This document shows positions 1 through 6,596 of a stretch of 12,303 nt of DNA, piece by piece. Each line of letters opens with the position of its first letter. Position 1 is the first letter of the stretch. The stretch comes from SZUA-430 sp034440175 (GTDB taxonomy: Bacteria > Pseudomonadota > Alphaproteobacteria > Micropepsales > Micropepsaceae): positions 1 to 12,303 of the forward strand of contig JAWXBO010000028.1 of NCBI GenBank assembly GCA_034440175.1. Direction: 5' to 3'. The position numbers and the translations under genes were made by a program. The notes beneath the pieces were generated by a model, which was given only the letters and a program-made list of their open reading frames with translations, was not told the DNA's origin and did no database searches.

Positions 1-582
1 AGCCTTGGCGTTCAGCGTATCGAAAATCGTCTCGATGATCAGGGCATCGACACCGCCTGCGATCAACCCCTCGATCTGCTCGCAATAGGCCGAAGCCAGC
101 TCGTCAAATGAAATCGCCCGGAACCCCGGATCATTCACATCCGGCGACAGCGAAGTCGTTTTGTTGGTCGGACCAAGAGAGCCCACAACCCATCTCGGCC
201 GCGCCGCCGACGACGCCTGATCGGCACAGACGCGCGCAATTTTTGCGGCTTCAACATTGATCTCATGTGCCAGGTGCTCGCAGCCATAATCGGCCTGGCT
301 GATCCGCTGCGCATTGAACGTGTTGGTCTGAATAATGTCGGATCCCGCGTCCAGGAACGCCGTATGAATCTCGCGCAGCACCTCGGGCTTGGTGATCGCA
401 AGCAGATCGTGATTGCCCTTCAGATCATGCGTCGAAGTGGCAAACCGCGAACCGCGATAGTCCGCCTCTGTCAATCCGAAGTTCTGGATCATCGCGCCTT
501 TGGCGCCATCGAGCAGCAAAATGCGTTCACGCGCTGCCGCTTCGAGCGCCGCAAAGCGCTTGATTTGAGTGTTCTGGTTCAT
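1..582 (-). CDS. metH: Methionine synthase, homocysteine-binding N-terminal part (cut by window edge)
   Basis: The first 194 codons of a cobalamin-dependent methionine synthase, or of a stand-alone homocysteine S-methyltransferase subunit; the rest lies left of the window. The enzyme moves the methyl group of 5-methyltetrahydrofolate to homocysteine through cobalamin, in the cytoplasm. The visible part is the start of the homocysteine-binding barrel: LLLDGAKGAMIQ near residues 22-33, DYRG at 41-44, KGNHDLLAITKP at 55-66, TNTFNAQ at 86-92 and GSLGPTN at 134-140. The zinc-binding cysteines lie further on and are not visible. The ATG overlaps the metF stop by four bases (ATGA), so translation is probably coupled. 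There is no strong ribosome binding site of its own. In some alphaproteobacteria metH is split into two genes, and this window cannot show which form is present. The family is secure. Confidence 0.93.
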   Translation of the reverse strand, partial: MNQNTQIKRFAALEAAARERILLLDGAKGAMIQNFGLTEADYRGSRFATSTHDLKGNHDLLAITKPEVLREIHTAFLDAGSDIIQTNTFNAQRISQADYGCEHLAHEINVEAAKIARVCADQASSAARPRWVVGSLGPTNKTTSLSPDVNDPGFRAISFDELASAYCEQIEGLIAGGVDALIIETIFDTLNAKA

Positions 583-1439
583 GCGGCCTGTGCTGGGGTC
601 TGAGGACGCACGCCCAGGAGATGGCAAATCGCGTAGGTCAGATCCGCTTGGTTCAAGGTGTAAAAATGAAAAGAGTCAAAACCGTGACGGCGCAACTTCT
701 CAACCTGTTCGGCCACAACCGTCGCCGCGATCAATTTGCGCGTTTCCAGGTCGTCATCGAGGCCTTCGAATTTGCGCACCAGCCATAACGGTACGGTGGC
801 ACCACTGCGCTGGGCCATCCGCACCACCCCTTTGAAGTTCGTCGGTGGCATGATGCCGGGCACAATGGGAACGCGAATGCCTTCGCGGTACGCCCGGTCG
901 GCAAAGCGCAGCACCACATCCGTATCGAATACAAATTGCGTGATCGCGCGCGTCGCACCCGCGTCAATCTTGGCTTTCAACAGCGCATAGTCGTGCTCGA
1001 TGGACGGCGACTCCGGATGCTTTTCAGGATAGGCCGACACGCTGATCTCGAACGGCCAGATCGACCGGATACCTTTGATCATGTCGGGTGTGGACGCGTA
1101 CCCACCGTCGACCTGCGCATAGGGGCCTGGTTCCGGCATGTCGCCGCGCAAAGCCACAATGTGGCGCACCCCGGTGTCCAGATAATCACGCACGACGGCC
1201 TCAAGCTCTTGGGCGGTCGAGCCCACGCACGTCAAATGCGCGGCTGGTTTAAGCTGTGTTTCAGTGCGCATACGCTTGATCGTCGCGTGCGTGCGCTCAC
1301 GCGTGGACCCGCCGGCACCATATGTCACCGACACGAACGCCGGATTAAGCGGCGCCAGGCGCTCGATCGAGCGCCACAACTGCGCTTCCATCGCATCGGT
1401 CCGGGGTGGAAAAAACTCAAAGGAAACGCTAAGAGCCAT
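579..1439 (-). CDS. metF: Methylenetetrahydrofolate reductase
   Basis: 286 residues, normal for bacterial MetF. This cytoplasmic flavoprotein reduces 5,10-methylene-THF to 5-methyl-THF, the methyl donor used by the MetH encoded next. Visible motifs are FEFFPP (7-12, with Glu8 in the catalytic position of E. coli Glu28), SVTYGAGGST (37-46), ALRGD (96-100, Asp100 matching E. coli Asp120), AYPEKHPE (136-143) and ITQFVFD (166-172, Gln168 matching E. coli Gln183). An in-frame extension of 47 codons upstream exists but lies inside the preceding gene and has no family likeness. The chosen ATG follows GGAGG at eight bases and overlaps the upstream stop as TGATG, so translational coupling to the regulator is likely. 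The metH ATG overlaps its own stop. Substrate, cofactor and place in the methionine cycle follow from the family. Confidence 0.97.
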   Translation of the reverse strand: MALSVSFEFFPPRTDAMEAQLWRSIERLAPLNPAFVSVTYGAGGSTRERTHATIKRMRTETQLKPAAHLTCVGSTAQELEAVVRDYLDTGVRHIVALRGDMPEPGPYAQVDGGYASTPDMIKGIRSIWPFEISVSAYPEKHPESPSIEHDYALLKAKIDAGATRAITQFVFDTDVVLRFADRAYREGIRVPIVPGIMPPTNFKGVVRMAQRSGATVPLWLVRKFEGLDDDLETRKLIAATVVAEQVEKLRRHGFDSFHFYTLNQADLTYAICHLLGVRPQTPAQAA

Positions 1440-2422
1440 CAGGCGGCCTCCGCCGGTTTCAAACGTCGATGGGGAACGGCTGCAGGCACGGCAAGCCACA
1501 CCACGACCGTCAATCCCGACTGGGTTTCGGGCGGCAACACCCTTGTTGCCGCAAGCGAAAGCCCGGCCGCCTTGCACCAATGCGCAACTTCTTTGTCGCC
1601 AAAGCCAAGCCGCCGGTGCCGGTGATCGACGCGCAAAAACTCAAGTCCGTGTGGCGCAAAATCGGCAATAACAAGTTTGCCGTTGGGTTTCAGTACGCGC
1701 GCAGCCTCAACGACTGCAGCCGGCGGATCCTCAAGATAATGCAGCACCTGATGCACGGTGATTAAATCGAAACTGTCGTCCGCATACGGCAGATGAAACA
1801 AATCGGCCCGCCGCACCTGTACATTCGGTAAGGCCGCTCGCTCAACCCGCGCACGCGCCAGCCCCAGCATCTCGTTGTTGACGTCAACGCCCACCGCCCG
1901 CGACGCTCGCGGCGACACAAGCTCAAGAATGCGTCCTGTGCCTGTCCCCAGATCCAAATATGAGCCAACCAACCCCGCACCGGCAAAGTCGAGAACAACA
2001 TTCTCGACTTGCTCCTCGGCCACATGCAGCGCCCGCAGACGGTCCCATTCCGCAGCGTTGGCTGCGAAATAATCTTGCGCTTCCGCATGGCGTTGCCGCC
2101 GCACAGCGTCCAGCCTTTCAAGGTCGCGGCACAAAACAGCATCGCTCCACGGCAAAATTTCACTCAACTTTTGTACCAGCAGCCGCGCCTCGCCCTCTTC
2201 GACCAACCGGTAAAAAACCCAACTCCCCTCCTTCGCCCGCTCGATCAAACCCGCGTCACACAACAATTTGAGATGGCGGCTGATCCGGGGCTGACTTTGA
2301 CGCAGGATTTGTGTGACTTCTGTCACAGTCAGTTCAGCTTTGGTAAATAGCGCCAGCAGCCGCAGCCGAGTCACCTCAGCTGCTGCTTTCAACCCCGCTA
2401 AAACGCCATCCAAGCTCGCCAT
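1439..2422 (-). CDS. ArsR-family winged-helix regulator fused to a SAM-dependent methyltransferase domain (SahR-like)
   Basis: 327 residues in two domains. Residues about 8-85 form an ArsR-type winged helix with recognition helix QPRISRHLKLLCDAGLI (44-60) and wing GSWVFYRL (66-73). Residues about 115-310 are a class I methyltransferase fold with SAM motif YLDLGTGTGRI (155-165), the acidic strand end VGVDVNNEML (177-186) and a DSFDLITVHQVLHYL segment (216-230). The CxC metal site of arsenic sensors is absent, so this is not a metal sensor of that type. It is the first gene of an operon with metF and metH. Established: ArsR-type regulators called SahR control the SAM/homocysteine cycle in Proteobacteria. 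Inference: the methyltransferase domain senses SAM or S-adenosylhomocysteine and the protein represses its own operon through the palindrome just upstream. The ATG has GGAGG at 2427-2431 on the coding strand. Whether it also catalyses methylation cannot be read from the sequence. Confidence 0.88.
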   Translation of the reverse strand: MASLDGVLAGLKAAAEVTRLRLLALFTKAELTVTEVTQILRQSQPRISRHLKLLCDAGLIERAKEGSWVFYRLVEEGEARLLVQKLSEILPWSDAVLCRDLERLDAVRRQRHAEAQDYFAANAAEWDRLRALHVAEEQVENVVLDFAGAGLVGSYLDLGTGTGRILELVSPRASRAVGVDVNNEMLGLARARVERAALPNVQVRRADLFHLPYADDSFDLITVHQVLHYLEDPPAAVVEAARVLKPNGKLVIADFAPHGLEFLRVDHRHRRLGFGDKEVAHWCKAAGLSLAATRVLPPETQSGLTVVVWLAVPAAVPHRRLKPAEAA

Positions 2423-2438
2423 TTGGCCTCCAACACAT

Positions 2439-2460
2439 CATATAAACATATCCTTATATG
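2439..2460. promoter_or_regulatory. Palindromic operator upstream of the ArsR-methyltransferase/metF/metH operon
   Basis: A 22-bp inverted repeat, CATATAA-N2-ATAT-N2-TTATATG, with 18 of 22 positions symmetrical. It sits 16 bp upstream of the regulator ATG, beyond its ribosome binding site, and its AT content contrasts with the GC-rich surroundings. ArsR-family dimers bind inverted repeats of about this size. A TATAGT hexamer on the minus strand at 2468-2473 could be the -10 element, which would put the palindrome over the first transcribed bases, the right place for repression. The start site and the binding protein are inferred. Confidence 0.75.
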
Positions 2461-2467
2461 GAGAGCT

Positions 2468-2473
2468 ACTATA
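2468..2473 (-). promoter_or_regulatory. Possible -10 element of the metF/metH operon
   Basis: TATAGT on the minus strand matches the -10 consensus at five of six positions and lies just upstream of the palindrome. I see no good -35 hexamer at 16-18 bp upstream (TAACGG at 17), so the call is weak; activator dependence or another start site is possible. Confidence 0.35.
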
Positions 2474-2586
2474 ACTTGTGGTTGAGTAGACCGTTATCTG
2501 CGCGACATACGAGCAACAGCAATTAATTTTCAGACTCACACGGGATGGTAACTTTAGGCAGGCATCATAATGTGACGTATAAGGAA

Positions 2587-2639
2587 AAGACCGAAAGCCT
2601 CTGGAAACCGCAAGATAGCTGGTATGGGGTTTTGGTCTT
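2587..2639 (+). other. Bulged inverted repeat upstream of mlaA
   Basis: The gene-free stretch 2423-2715 (293 bp, between divergent genes) holds the operator and one further structure. The contiguous 12-base strand at 2628-2639 can pair with AAGACC (2587-2592) and GAAACC (2604-2609), leaving an 11-base bulge on the 5' side and an 18-base apical loop; one of the twelve pairs is G-U. It would be part of the mlaA 5' UTR only if transcription starts upstream of it. I recognise no known riboswitch or RNA family. It may be chance. Confidence 0.3.
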
Positions 2640-2667
2640 GGTGGGGTCAAAGCAACACATGTCTAAT
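2638..2667 (+). promoter_or_regulatory. Possible promoter of mlaA-mlaC
   Basis: TTGGTG (2638-2643) and TCTAAT (2662-2667) are separated by 18 bp. The -10 hexamer is good (five of six), the -35 weak (three of six). It would give a leader of about 40 bases before the mlaA ATG. Confidence 0.35.
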
Positions 2668-2715
2668 CGGCATGGCTGCTGCGGCCTGGGTGTTTAGAAC
2701 AAGGGTCGCAGCGCA

Positions 2716-3561
2716 ATGAGCGCCAATAAAAAACTGCTTTGGGCCATGGCAACGACTGCTCTGCTGCTCGTTCCAACCATAGCGATCGCCGAAGAACCGG
2801 CGGGCTCTGACGCGCCAAAAGTGGCGCCGGTAGTCACGACGCAAGACATTCAAACGCAAGATGCGAACGACCCGTTTGAAGGCGGTAACCGCGTCATGTT
2901 TGACATCAATCAGGTGTTGGATGAGGTGCTGCTGCGCCCCGTCGCGGTCGTCTACCGCGCTGTCTTGCCGGATTTCGCGCAGGATGGCGTGCGCAACTTC
3001 ATGAACAATTTAAATTCGCCCGTCATTTTTGCCAACGACGTTCTGCAAGGTGAAGGTGACCGCGCCGGAACGACCCTGCTGCGGTTCGGCATCAACTCGA
3101 CAATTGGCGTCGGCGGGTTGTTCGATGTCGCCAAGGAATTTGACCTGCCCTATCACGACGAAGATTTCGGCCAAACCCTGGGAACCTGGGGCGCGGGTGA
3201 AGGCCCGTACTTCTATTTCCTGGTTATGGGCCCTTCAAATGTCCGTGACTTCACGGGCTTTGTGGTTGATCGCGGCCTGGACCCGCTGACCTACGTTAAC
3301 TGGGGCGACGACGACCTTGAGTACGTTCCGCTCGGCCGCACTGTCCTTAATGTCATCGACCTTCGCGCGCGCAACATAGACACACTCGATGAAATTGAGC
3401 GCGCATCCGTTGACTATTACGCCTCAATCCGTAGCCTCTACCGTCAGTCTCGGGCTGACGCTATTCGCAACGGGGCCCCATCAACGGACCTGCCAGATTT
3501 TGAATCTGGTGGCGGTATCTCTTCTCCGTCACCAATAAGCCAGAATTCAGGCGCCGAATAG
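2716..3561 (+). CDS. mlaA: MlaA/VacJ family protein without a lipobox
   Basis: 281 residues. MlaA-family proteins sit in the outer membrane and remove misplaced phospholipid from its outer leaflet, passing it to periplasmic MlaC. Family landmarks are NDPFEGGNRVMFDINQ (51-66), LRPVAVVYRAVLP (73-85), VRNFMNNLNSPVIFANDVLQG (split across 92-112), RFGINSTIGVGGLFD (123-137), FGQTLGTWGAGEGPYF (151-166) and GPSNVRD (172-178). The N-terminus is a signal peptide (KK, then a hydrophobic stretch to about residue 25, AIA before EE) of the signal peptidase I kind. There is no lipobox, and the whole protein lacks cysteine, so it cannot be lipidated as E. coli MlaA is. The ATG is the only likely start: the frame is closed by a stop 21 bases upstream, and AAGGG lies about 11 bases before it. 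It is followed by mlaC after 57 bases, probably in one transcript. The last 30 residues are Ser/Gly/Pro-rich and probably disordered. Confidence 0.93.
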   Translation: MSANKKLLWAMATTALLLVPTIAIAEEPAGSDAPKVAPVVTTQDIQTQDANDPFEGGNRVMFDINQVLDEVLLRPVAVVYRAVLPDFAQDGVRNFMNNLNSPVIFANDVLQGEGDRAGTTLLRFGINSTIGVGGLFDVAKEFDLPYHDEDFGQTLGTWGAGEGPYFYFLVMGPSNVRDFTGFVVDRGLDPLTYVNWGDDDLEYVPLGRTVLNVIDLRARNIDTLDEIERASVDYYASIRSLYRQSRADAIRNGAPSTDLPDFESGGGISSPSPISQNSGAE

Positions 3562-3618
3562 CAACGTAAAGCGTTTTGCAATTCGGTAACCGCGCCGAAT
3601 GCGCGGGGGTGAGGAAAC

Positions 3619-4248
3619 ATGAGTGGACTTTCTGGCTTGGTCAGGCGCAGCGTTCTCGTCGCAGGCCTCGGCATATTGAGTTTTACCTCGGCACAACCCG
3701 CGGCCTCGGGCCCTGACGCCGAAGCCTTCACGCAAAATCTGATCAATCAAGGCGTCGCAATCCTGCGCGAAACGGGAGACCCTGCCCGCCGGACAAAATT
3801 TCGCGCATTCATCTTCCAGTATGCCGACGTCGAAAGGACCGCGATCTTCACCCTGGGCAATTACAAACGCTCAGCCAGCGAAGCTGAGATTGCTGATTTC
3901 GTCACGGCCTTCCGGGAATTTGCGACCGCAACCTACGAATCCAGGCTTGCTCAGTACAAGAACCAATCGCTGAAAGTCACCGGCTCAGTCGACAACAGGC
4001 CCGGTGATGTCACAGTCAACACCGTCGTGGTCGACCGTAGCGCGCGCGAACCGCTGCGCATTGCCTTTCGCCTGCTCGGTGGAAGCAGCGCCTACAAGTT
4101 TGTCGACGTCCAGGTCGAAGGCATTTGGCTGTCCATTGAGCAGAAGGAACAGTTCGGATCCTTCCTGGGACAAAACAACGGCAGGCTTCCCCGTCTGACT
4201 ACAGATCTGAACGCCAGAACGCAGCGTATACTCAACGGTATGCGCTAA
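3619..4248 (+). CDS. mlaC: MlaC family periplasmic phospholipid-binding protein (Ttg2D-like)
   Basis: 209 residues, usual for the family. MlaC shuttles phospholipid across the periplasm between MlaA and the inner-membrane MlaFEDB transporter. The signal peptide is RR followed by a hydrophobic stretch to about residue 25-30. The mature part shows the MlaC pattern: an N-terminal helical part with FRAFIFQYADVERTAIFTLGN (split across 61-81), then EIADFVTAFREF (90-101), TYESRLAQYKNQSLKVTG (105-122), a beta-rich half, and YKFVDVQVEGIWLS (159-172), close to the conserved YKIxDV.VEGxSL segment. GAGGA-type ribosome binding site at 3611-3615. It follows mlaA in the same direction, with the spacer holding no clear terminator. 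The mlaFEDB genes are not in the window. In some alphaproteobacteria such proteins are linked to hopanoid transport (HpnM), but nothing here points to hopanoid genes. Confidence 0.9.
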   Translation: MSGLSGLVRRSVLVAGLGILSFTSAQPAASGPDAEAFTQNLINQGVAILRETGDPARRTKFRAFIFQYADVERTAIFTLGNYKRSASEAEIADFVTAFREFATATYESRLAQYKNQSLKVTGSVDNRPGDVTVNTVVVDRSAREPLRIAFRLLGGSSAYKFVDVQVEGIWLSIEQKEQFGSFLGQNNGRLPRLTTDLNARTQRILNGMR

Positions 4249-4259
4249 CGCCGCCGGGC

Positions 4260-5918
4260 TTACGAGCGAACAAGCTTCTTGTACTTGATGCGGTGCGGCA
4301 CCATCGCGTCATCACCAAGCCGGCGCTTCCGGTCAGCCTCATAGTCCTGGTAATTGCCTTCGAACCATTCGACGTGGCTGTCACCTTCAAAAGCCAGCAT
4401 ATGCGTGGCGATCCGGTCCAGGAACCAGCGGTCATGGCTGATCACCATCACACAGCCTGCAAACTCCGTCAGCGCATCTTCAAGAGCGCGCAACGTTTCG
4501 ACGTCGAGGTCGTTCGTCGGTTCGTCCAGCAGCAGTAAATTGCAATGCGATTTCAGCATTTTGGCCAGATGCACGCGATTGCGCTCACCACCGGACAGTT
4601 GACCGACTTTCTTCTGCTGATCCAGTCCCTTGAAATTGAACGCCGACACATAGGCCCGGCTCTGCATTTGCCGCTTGCCCAGTTCCAGAATATCCAGTCC
4701 GCCGGAGATTTCCTCCCACACCGTCTTCCTCGAATCCAGCGACTCGCGCGACTGATCGACAAAGCCCATCACGACGGTATCGCCGATCTTCAGCGTCCCG
4801 CTATCCGGCTTCTCCTGGCCCGTCAGCATACGGAACAACGTCGTTTTGCCCGCACCGTTCGGGCCGATAACGCCGACAATGCCGCCCGGTGGCAATTTGA
4901 AATTCAAATCATCGATCAGCAAGCGCTCGCCATAGGCCTTGTTCACCGCCACAGCCTCAATCACCGCCGCACCAAGCCGCGGACCAGGTGGAATAATGAT
5001 CTGGGCATCGCCGGTCTTGGCGTTGTTGGCTTGCGCCAGCAAATCTTCGTAGGCCCGCACGCGCGCTTTGGACTTGGCCTGCCGCGCCTTGGGGCTGGCG
5101 GCAATCCATTCGCGCTCGCGCACCAGAGTCTTGAGCCGCGCCTCTTCCCCCTTCGACTCAACCGCCAGCCGCTTTTCCTTTTGCTCCAGCCACGACGAAT
5201 AATTGCCCTCGTAGGGAATCCCCTGCCCCCGGTCGAGTTCCAGAATCCAGCCGGTGACATTGTCCAGGAAGTACCGGTCATGCGTCACCAGCACGACAGT
5301 GCCTTTGTACTCTTTCAGATGATGCTCAAGCCACGCCACCGACTCTGCGTCCAGATGGTTCGTCGGTTCGTCCAGCAACAACAGGTCCGGCGCTTCCAGC
5401 AACAACTTGCACAACGCCACCCGGCGCTTCTCACCGCCCGACAATTTACCGACATCGGCATCGCCCGGCGGACAACGCAGCGCATCCAGCGCCTGTTCGA
5501 TCTGACTGTCGAGGTCCCACAGCCCCAACGCATCGATCTGGTCTTGCAGCTTTGCCATCTCGTCCGCGGTTTCGTCGGTGTAGTTTGCCGCGATCTCGTT
5601 GTAGCGATCGACAATCGCTTTCTTGTGCTTGACCGCGCCCATCACATTCCCAAGCACGTCTTTGCTCGCGTCAAGCTGGGGCTCTTGTGACAAATGCCCA
5701 ACCCTGGCCCCTTCCGCTGACCACGCCTCGCCGGTGAATTCGCTCTCCATGCCAGCCATGATCTTCAGCAAGGTCGACTTACCCGAGCCGTTCAGGCCGA
5801 TCACGCCAATTTTCACGCCCGGCAGAAACGACAACCAGATATCCTTGAGCACTTGTTTGCCGCCGGGATAGGTCTTTCCCAGCTGCTTCATCACATAGAC
5901 ATATTGGTAGGAGGCCAT
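4260..5918 (-). CDS. ettA: Energy-dependent translational throttle protein EttA (ABC-F ATPase)
   Basis: 552 residues against about 555 in E. coli EttA. A cytoplasmic ABC-F protein with two ATPase domains and no membrane part; EttA binds the ribosomal E site and gates the first peptide bond according to the ATP/ADP ratio. Domain 1 has Walker A GLNGSGKST (41-49), signature LSGGEKRR (159-166) and Walker B LLLLDEPTNHLD (179-190). Domain 2 has GPNGAGKTT (352-360), LSGGERNR (441-448) and LLLLDEPTNDLD (461-472). The EttA-type arm is inserted at about 95-140, the linker between domains (EGNYSSWLEQKEKRLA, 237-252, onward) is typical, and the C-terminus ends in RIKYKKL. The frame is open 45 codons further upstream, but family alignment begins at MASYQYVYVMKQLGK, so I chose that ATG. 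No strong ribosome binding site precedes it. It ends 11 bp from the mlaC stop, convergent. Confidence 0.95.
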   Translation of the reverse strand: MASYQYVYVMKQLGKTYPGGKQVLKDIWLSFLPGVKIGVIGLNGSGKSTLLKIMAGMESEFTGEAWSAEGARVGHLSQEPQLDASKDVLGNVMGAVKHKKAIVDRYNEIAANYTDETADEMAKLQDQIDALGLWDLDSQIEQALDALRCPPGDADVGKLSGGEKRRVALCKLLLEAPDLLLLDEPTNHLDAESVAWLEHHLKEYKGTVVLVTHDRYFLDNVTGWILELDRGQGIPYEGNYSSWLEQKEKRLAVESKGEEARLKTLVREREWIAASPKARQAKSKARVRAYEDLLAQANNAKTGDAQIIIPPGPRLGAAVIEAVAVNKAYGERLLIDDLNFKLPPGGIVGVIGPNGAGKTTLFRMLTGQEKPDSGTLKIGDTVVMGFVDQSRESLDSRKTVWEEISGGLDILELGKRQMQSRAYVSAFNFKGLDQQKKVGQLSGGERNRVHLAKMLKSHCNLLLLDEPTNDLDVETLRALEDALTEFAGCVMVISHDRWFLDRIATHMLAFEGDSHVEWFEGNYQDYEADRKRRLGDDAMVPHRIKYKKLVRS

Positions 5919-5945
5919 AAAAACCGCCGCTCTTTCACGATTAAG

Positions 5946-5958
5946 CCTGAGGCTCAGG
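5946..5958. repeat. Short perfect palindrome in the ettA leader / divergent spacer
   Basis: CCTGAG-G-CTCAGG, six-base arms with a one-base centre, overlapped by a second palindrome AGCCT-G-AGGCT (5945-5955). It lies 28 bp upstream of the ettA ATG, in the 164-bp divergent spacer (5919-6082) that I otherwise cannot interpret: no convincing promoter hexamers were found for either gene. It could be a repressor site or chance. Confidence 0.3.
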
Positions 5959-6082
5959 AGGTGGAACGGCCTTCTAACGAAGTACCGGCCACGCGGCAAG
6001 ACGCTACAAATCCCCGCAAAACGCTTGCGAGTTGCCGTCGCTTGTGAAAACACTCCAAAGCGCCGGACCGCTGGGGAACATT

Positions 6083-6559
6083 ATGAGTTATGTCAATCGT
6101 ACGCTGGGCACTAAAGAGAAGCTGCTCTTCTCGACCGGCTATCACTGGCTGTACTGGCTGGGCGTAAGCCTCCTCACCGCGCCGTTCGTGGCCGTTGCCA
6201 TTGTGGGCATCCCATATGGCGCGTGGGATTACATGTTCCTCGCCTTGACGGTGCTTCCCGCCTTCTTTGGCTTCGTGCGCTTTGTCCACGGTATCGCACT
6301 TGAAGTAGCCGTGACCACCGACCGCTTTGTCAAAAAGACAGGCCTAATCTCCATCACCTCCGAAGAAGTGAGCCTGGACAAGATCGAAGAAGTGAACGTC
6401 GACGAGACCATCTTTGGGCGCCTGTTCGGTTACGGCAACGTGCAAGTCCACGGCACCGGCGCCGGCAATATCCACGTGACGTTCGTCCATGACCCAGTCC
6501 GCCTGCGCCGCGAAATCCAAACCGCCCGCGAACAGCTGAGGTCCAAGGGGGAGGTTTAG
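6083..6559 (+). CDS. Membrane-anchored bacterial PH domain protein (bPH2/DUF304-like)
   Basis: 158 residues. Two hydrophobic segments near the N-terminus (about 22-44 and 50-73) form a membrane hairpin. They are followed by a small beta domain of the bacterial pleckstrin-homology type: LEVAVTTDRFVKKTGLIS (73-90), then VSLDKIEEVNVDETIFGRLFGYGNVQV in pieces across 96-122, and GTGAGNIHVTFV (124-135), ending in a basic helix. The pattern TTDRFVKKTGLI...LDKIEEV..D.TIFGRLFGYGNV is typical of the family. Its exact role is unknown; relatives are small inner-membrane proteins sometimes tied to envelope stress. The frame is open 17 codons further upstream, but this ATG has GGGGA at 6073-6077 and starts where the homology would. 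It diverges from ettA and converges on the tRNA. Confidence 0.85.
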   Translation: MSYVNRTLGTKEKLLFSTGYHWLYWLGVSLLTAPFVAVAIVGIPYGAWDYMFLALTVLPAFFGFVRFVHGIALEVAVTTDRFVKKTGLISITSEEVSLDKIEEVNVDETIFGRLFGYGNVQVHGTGAGNIHVTFVHDPVRLRREIQTAREQLRSKGEV

Positions 6560-6563
6560 TGCG

Positions 6564-6590
6564 GCTTGCGGCGTGGCAGCTGTCGCAAGC
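6564..6590 (+). terminator. Possible hairpin terminator after the PH-domain gene
   Basis: GCTTGCG (6564-6570) and CGCAAGC (6584-6590) form a perfect 7-bp stem with a 13-base loop, beginning four bases after the stop codon. It is followed by GAAATTT rather than a run of T, so efficiency is doubtful. It lies between two convergent genes, where a terminator is expected. Confidence 0.4.
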
Positions 6591-6596
6591 GAAATT

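Noticed and set aside
1440..1580. N-terminal extension of metF by 47 codons
   Set aside because: It overlaps the methyltransferase coding region, has no MetF likeness and bypasses the GGAGG-ATG pair at 1439.
936..1625. Open frame of 229 codons on the plus strand
   Set aside because: Antisense to metF and the end of the regulator; composition is Arg-rich shadow coding.
2423..2715. SAM riboswitch in front of the methionine operon
   Set aside because: The space between the palindrome and the start codon is too short and lacks the conserved stems of SAM-I, SAM-II or SAH elements; control by the encoded protein explains the layout better.
3544..3603. ATTC...GCGCC...GAAT repeats between mlaA and mlaC as a terminator
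   Set aside because: The arms are imperfect and there is no T run; the genes are close and functionally linked, so readthrough is more likely.
4545..5690. Open frame of 381 codons on the plus strand
   Set aside because: It is fully antisense to ettA, whose motifs are unmistakable; the translation is rich in Arg, Gln and His with no domain-like pattern.
5919..6053. N-terminal extension of ettA by 45 codons
   Set aside because: EttA proteins begin at about MASYQYVY; the extension is Arg-rich and unlike any family member.
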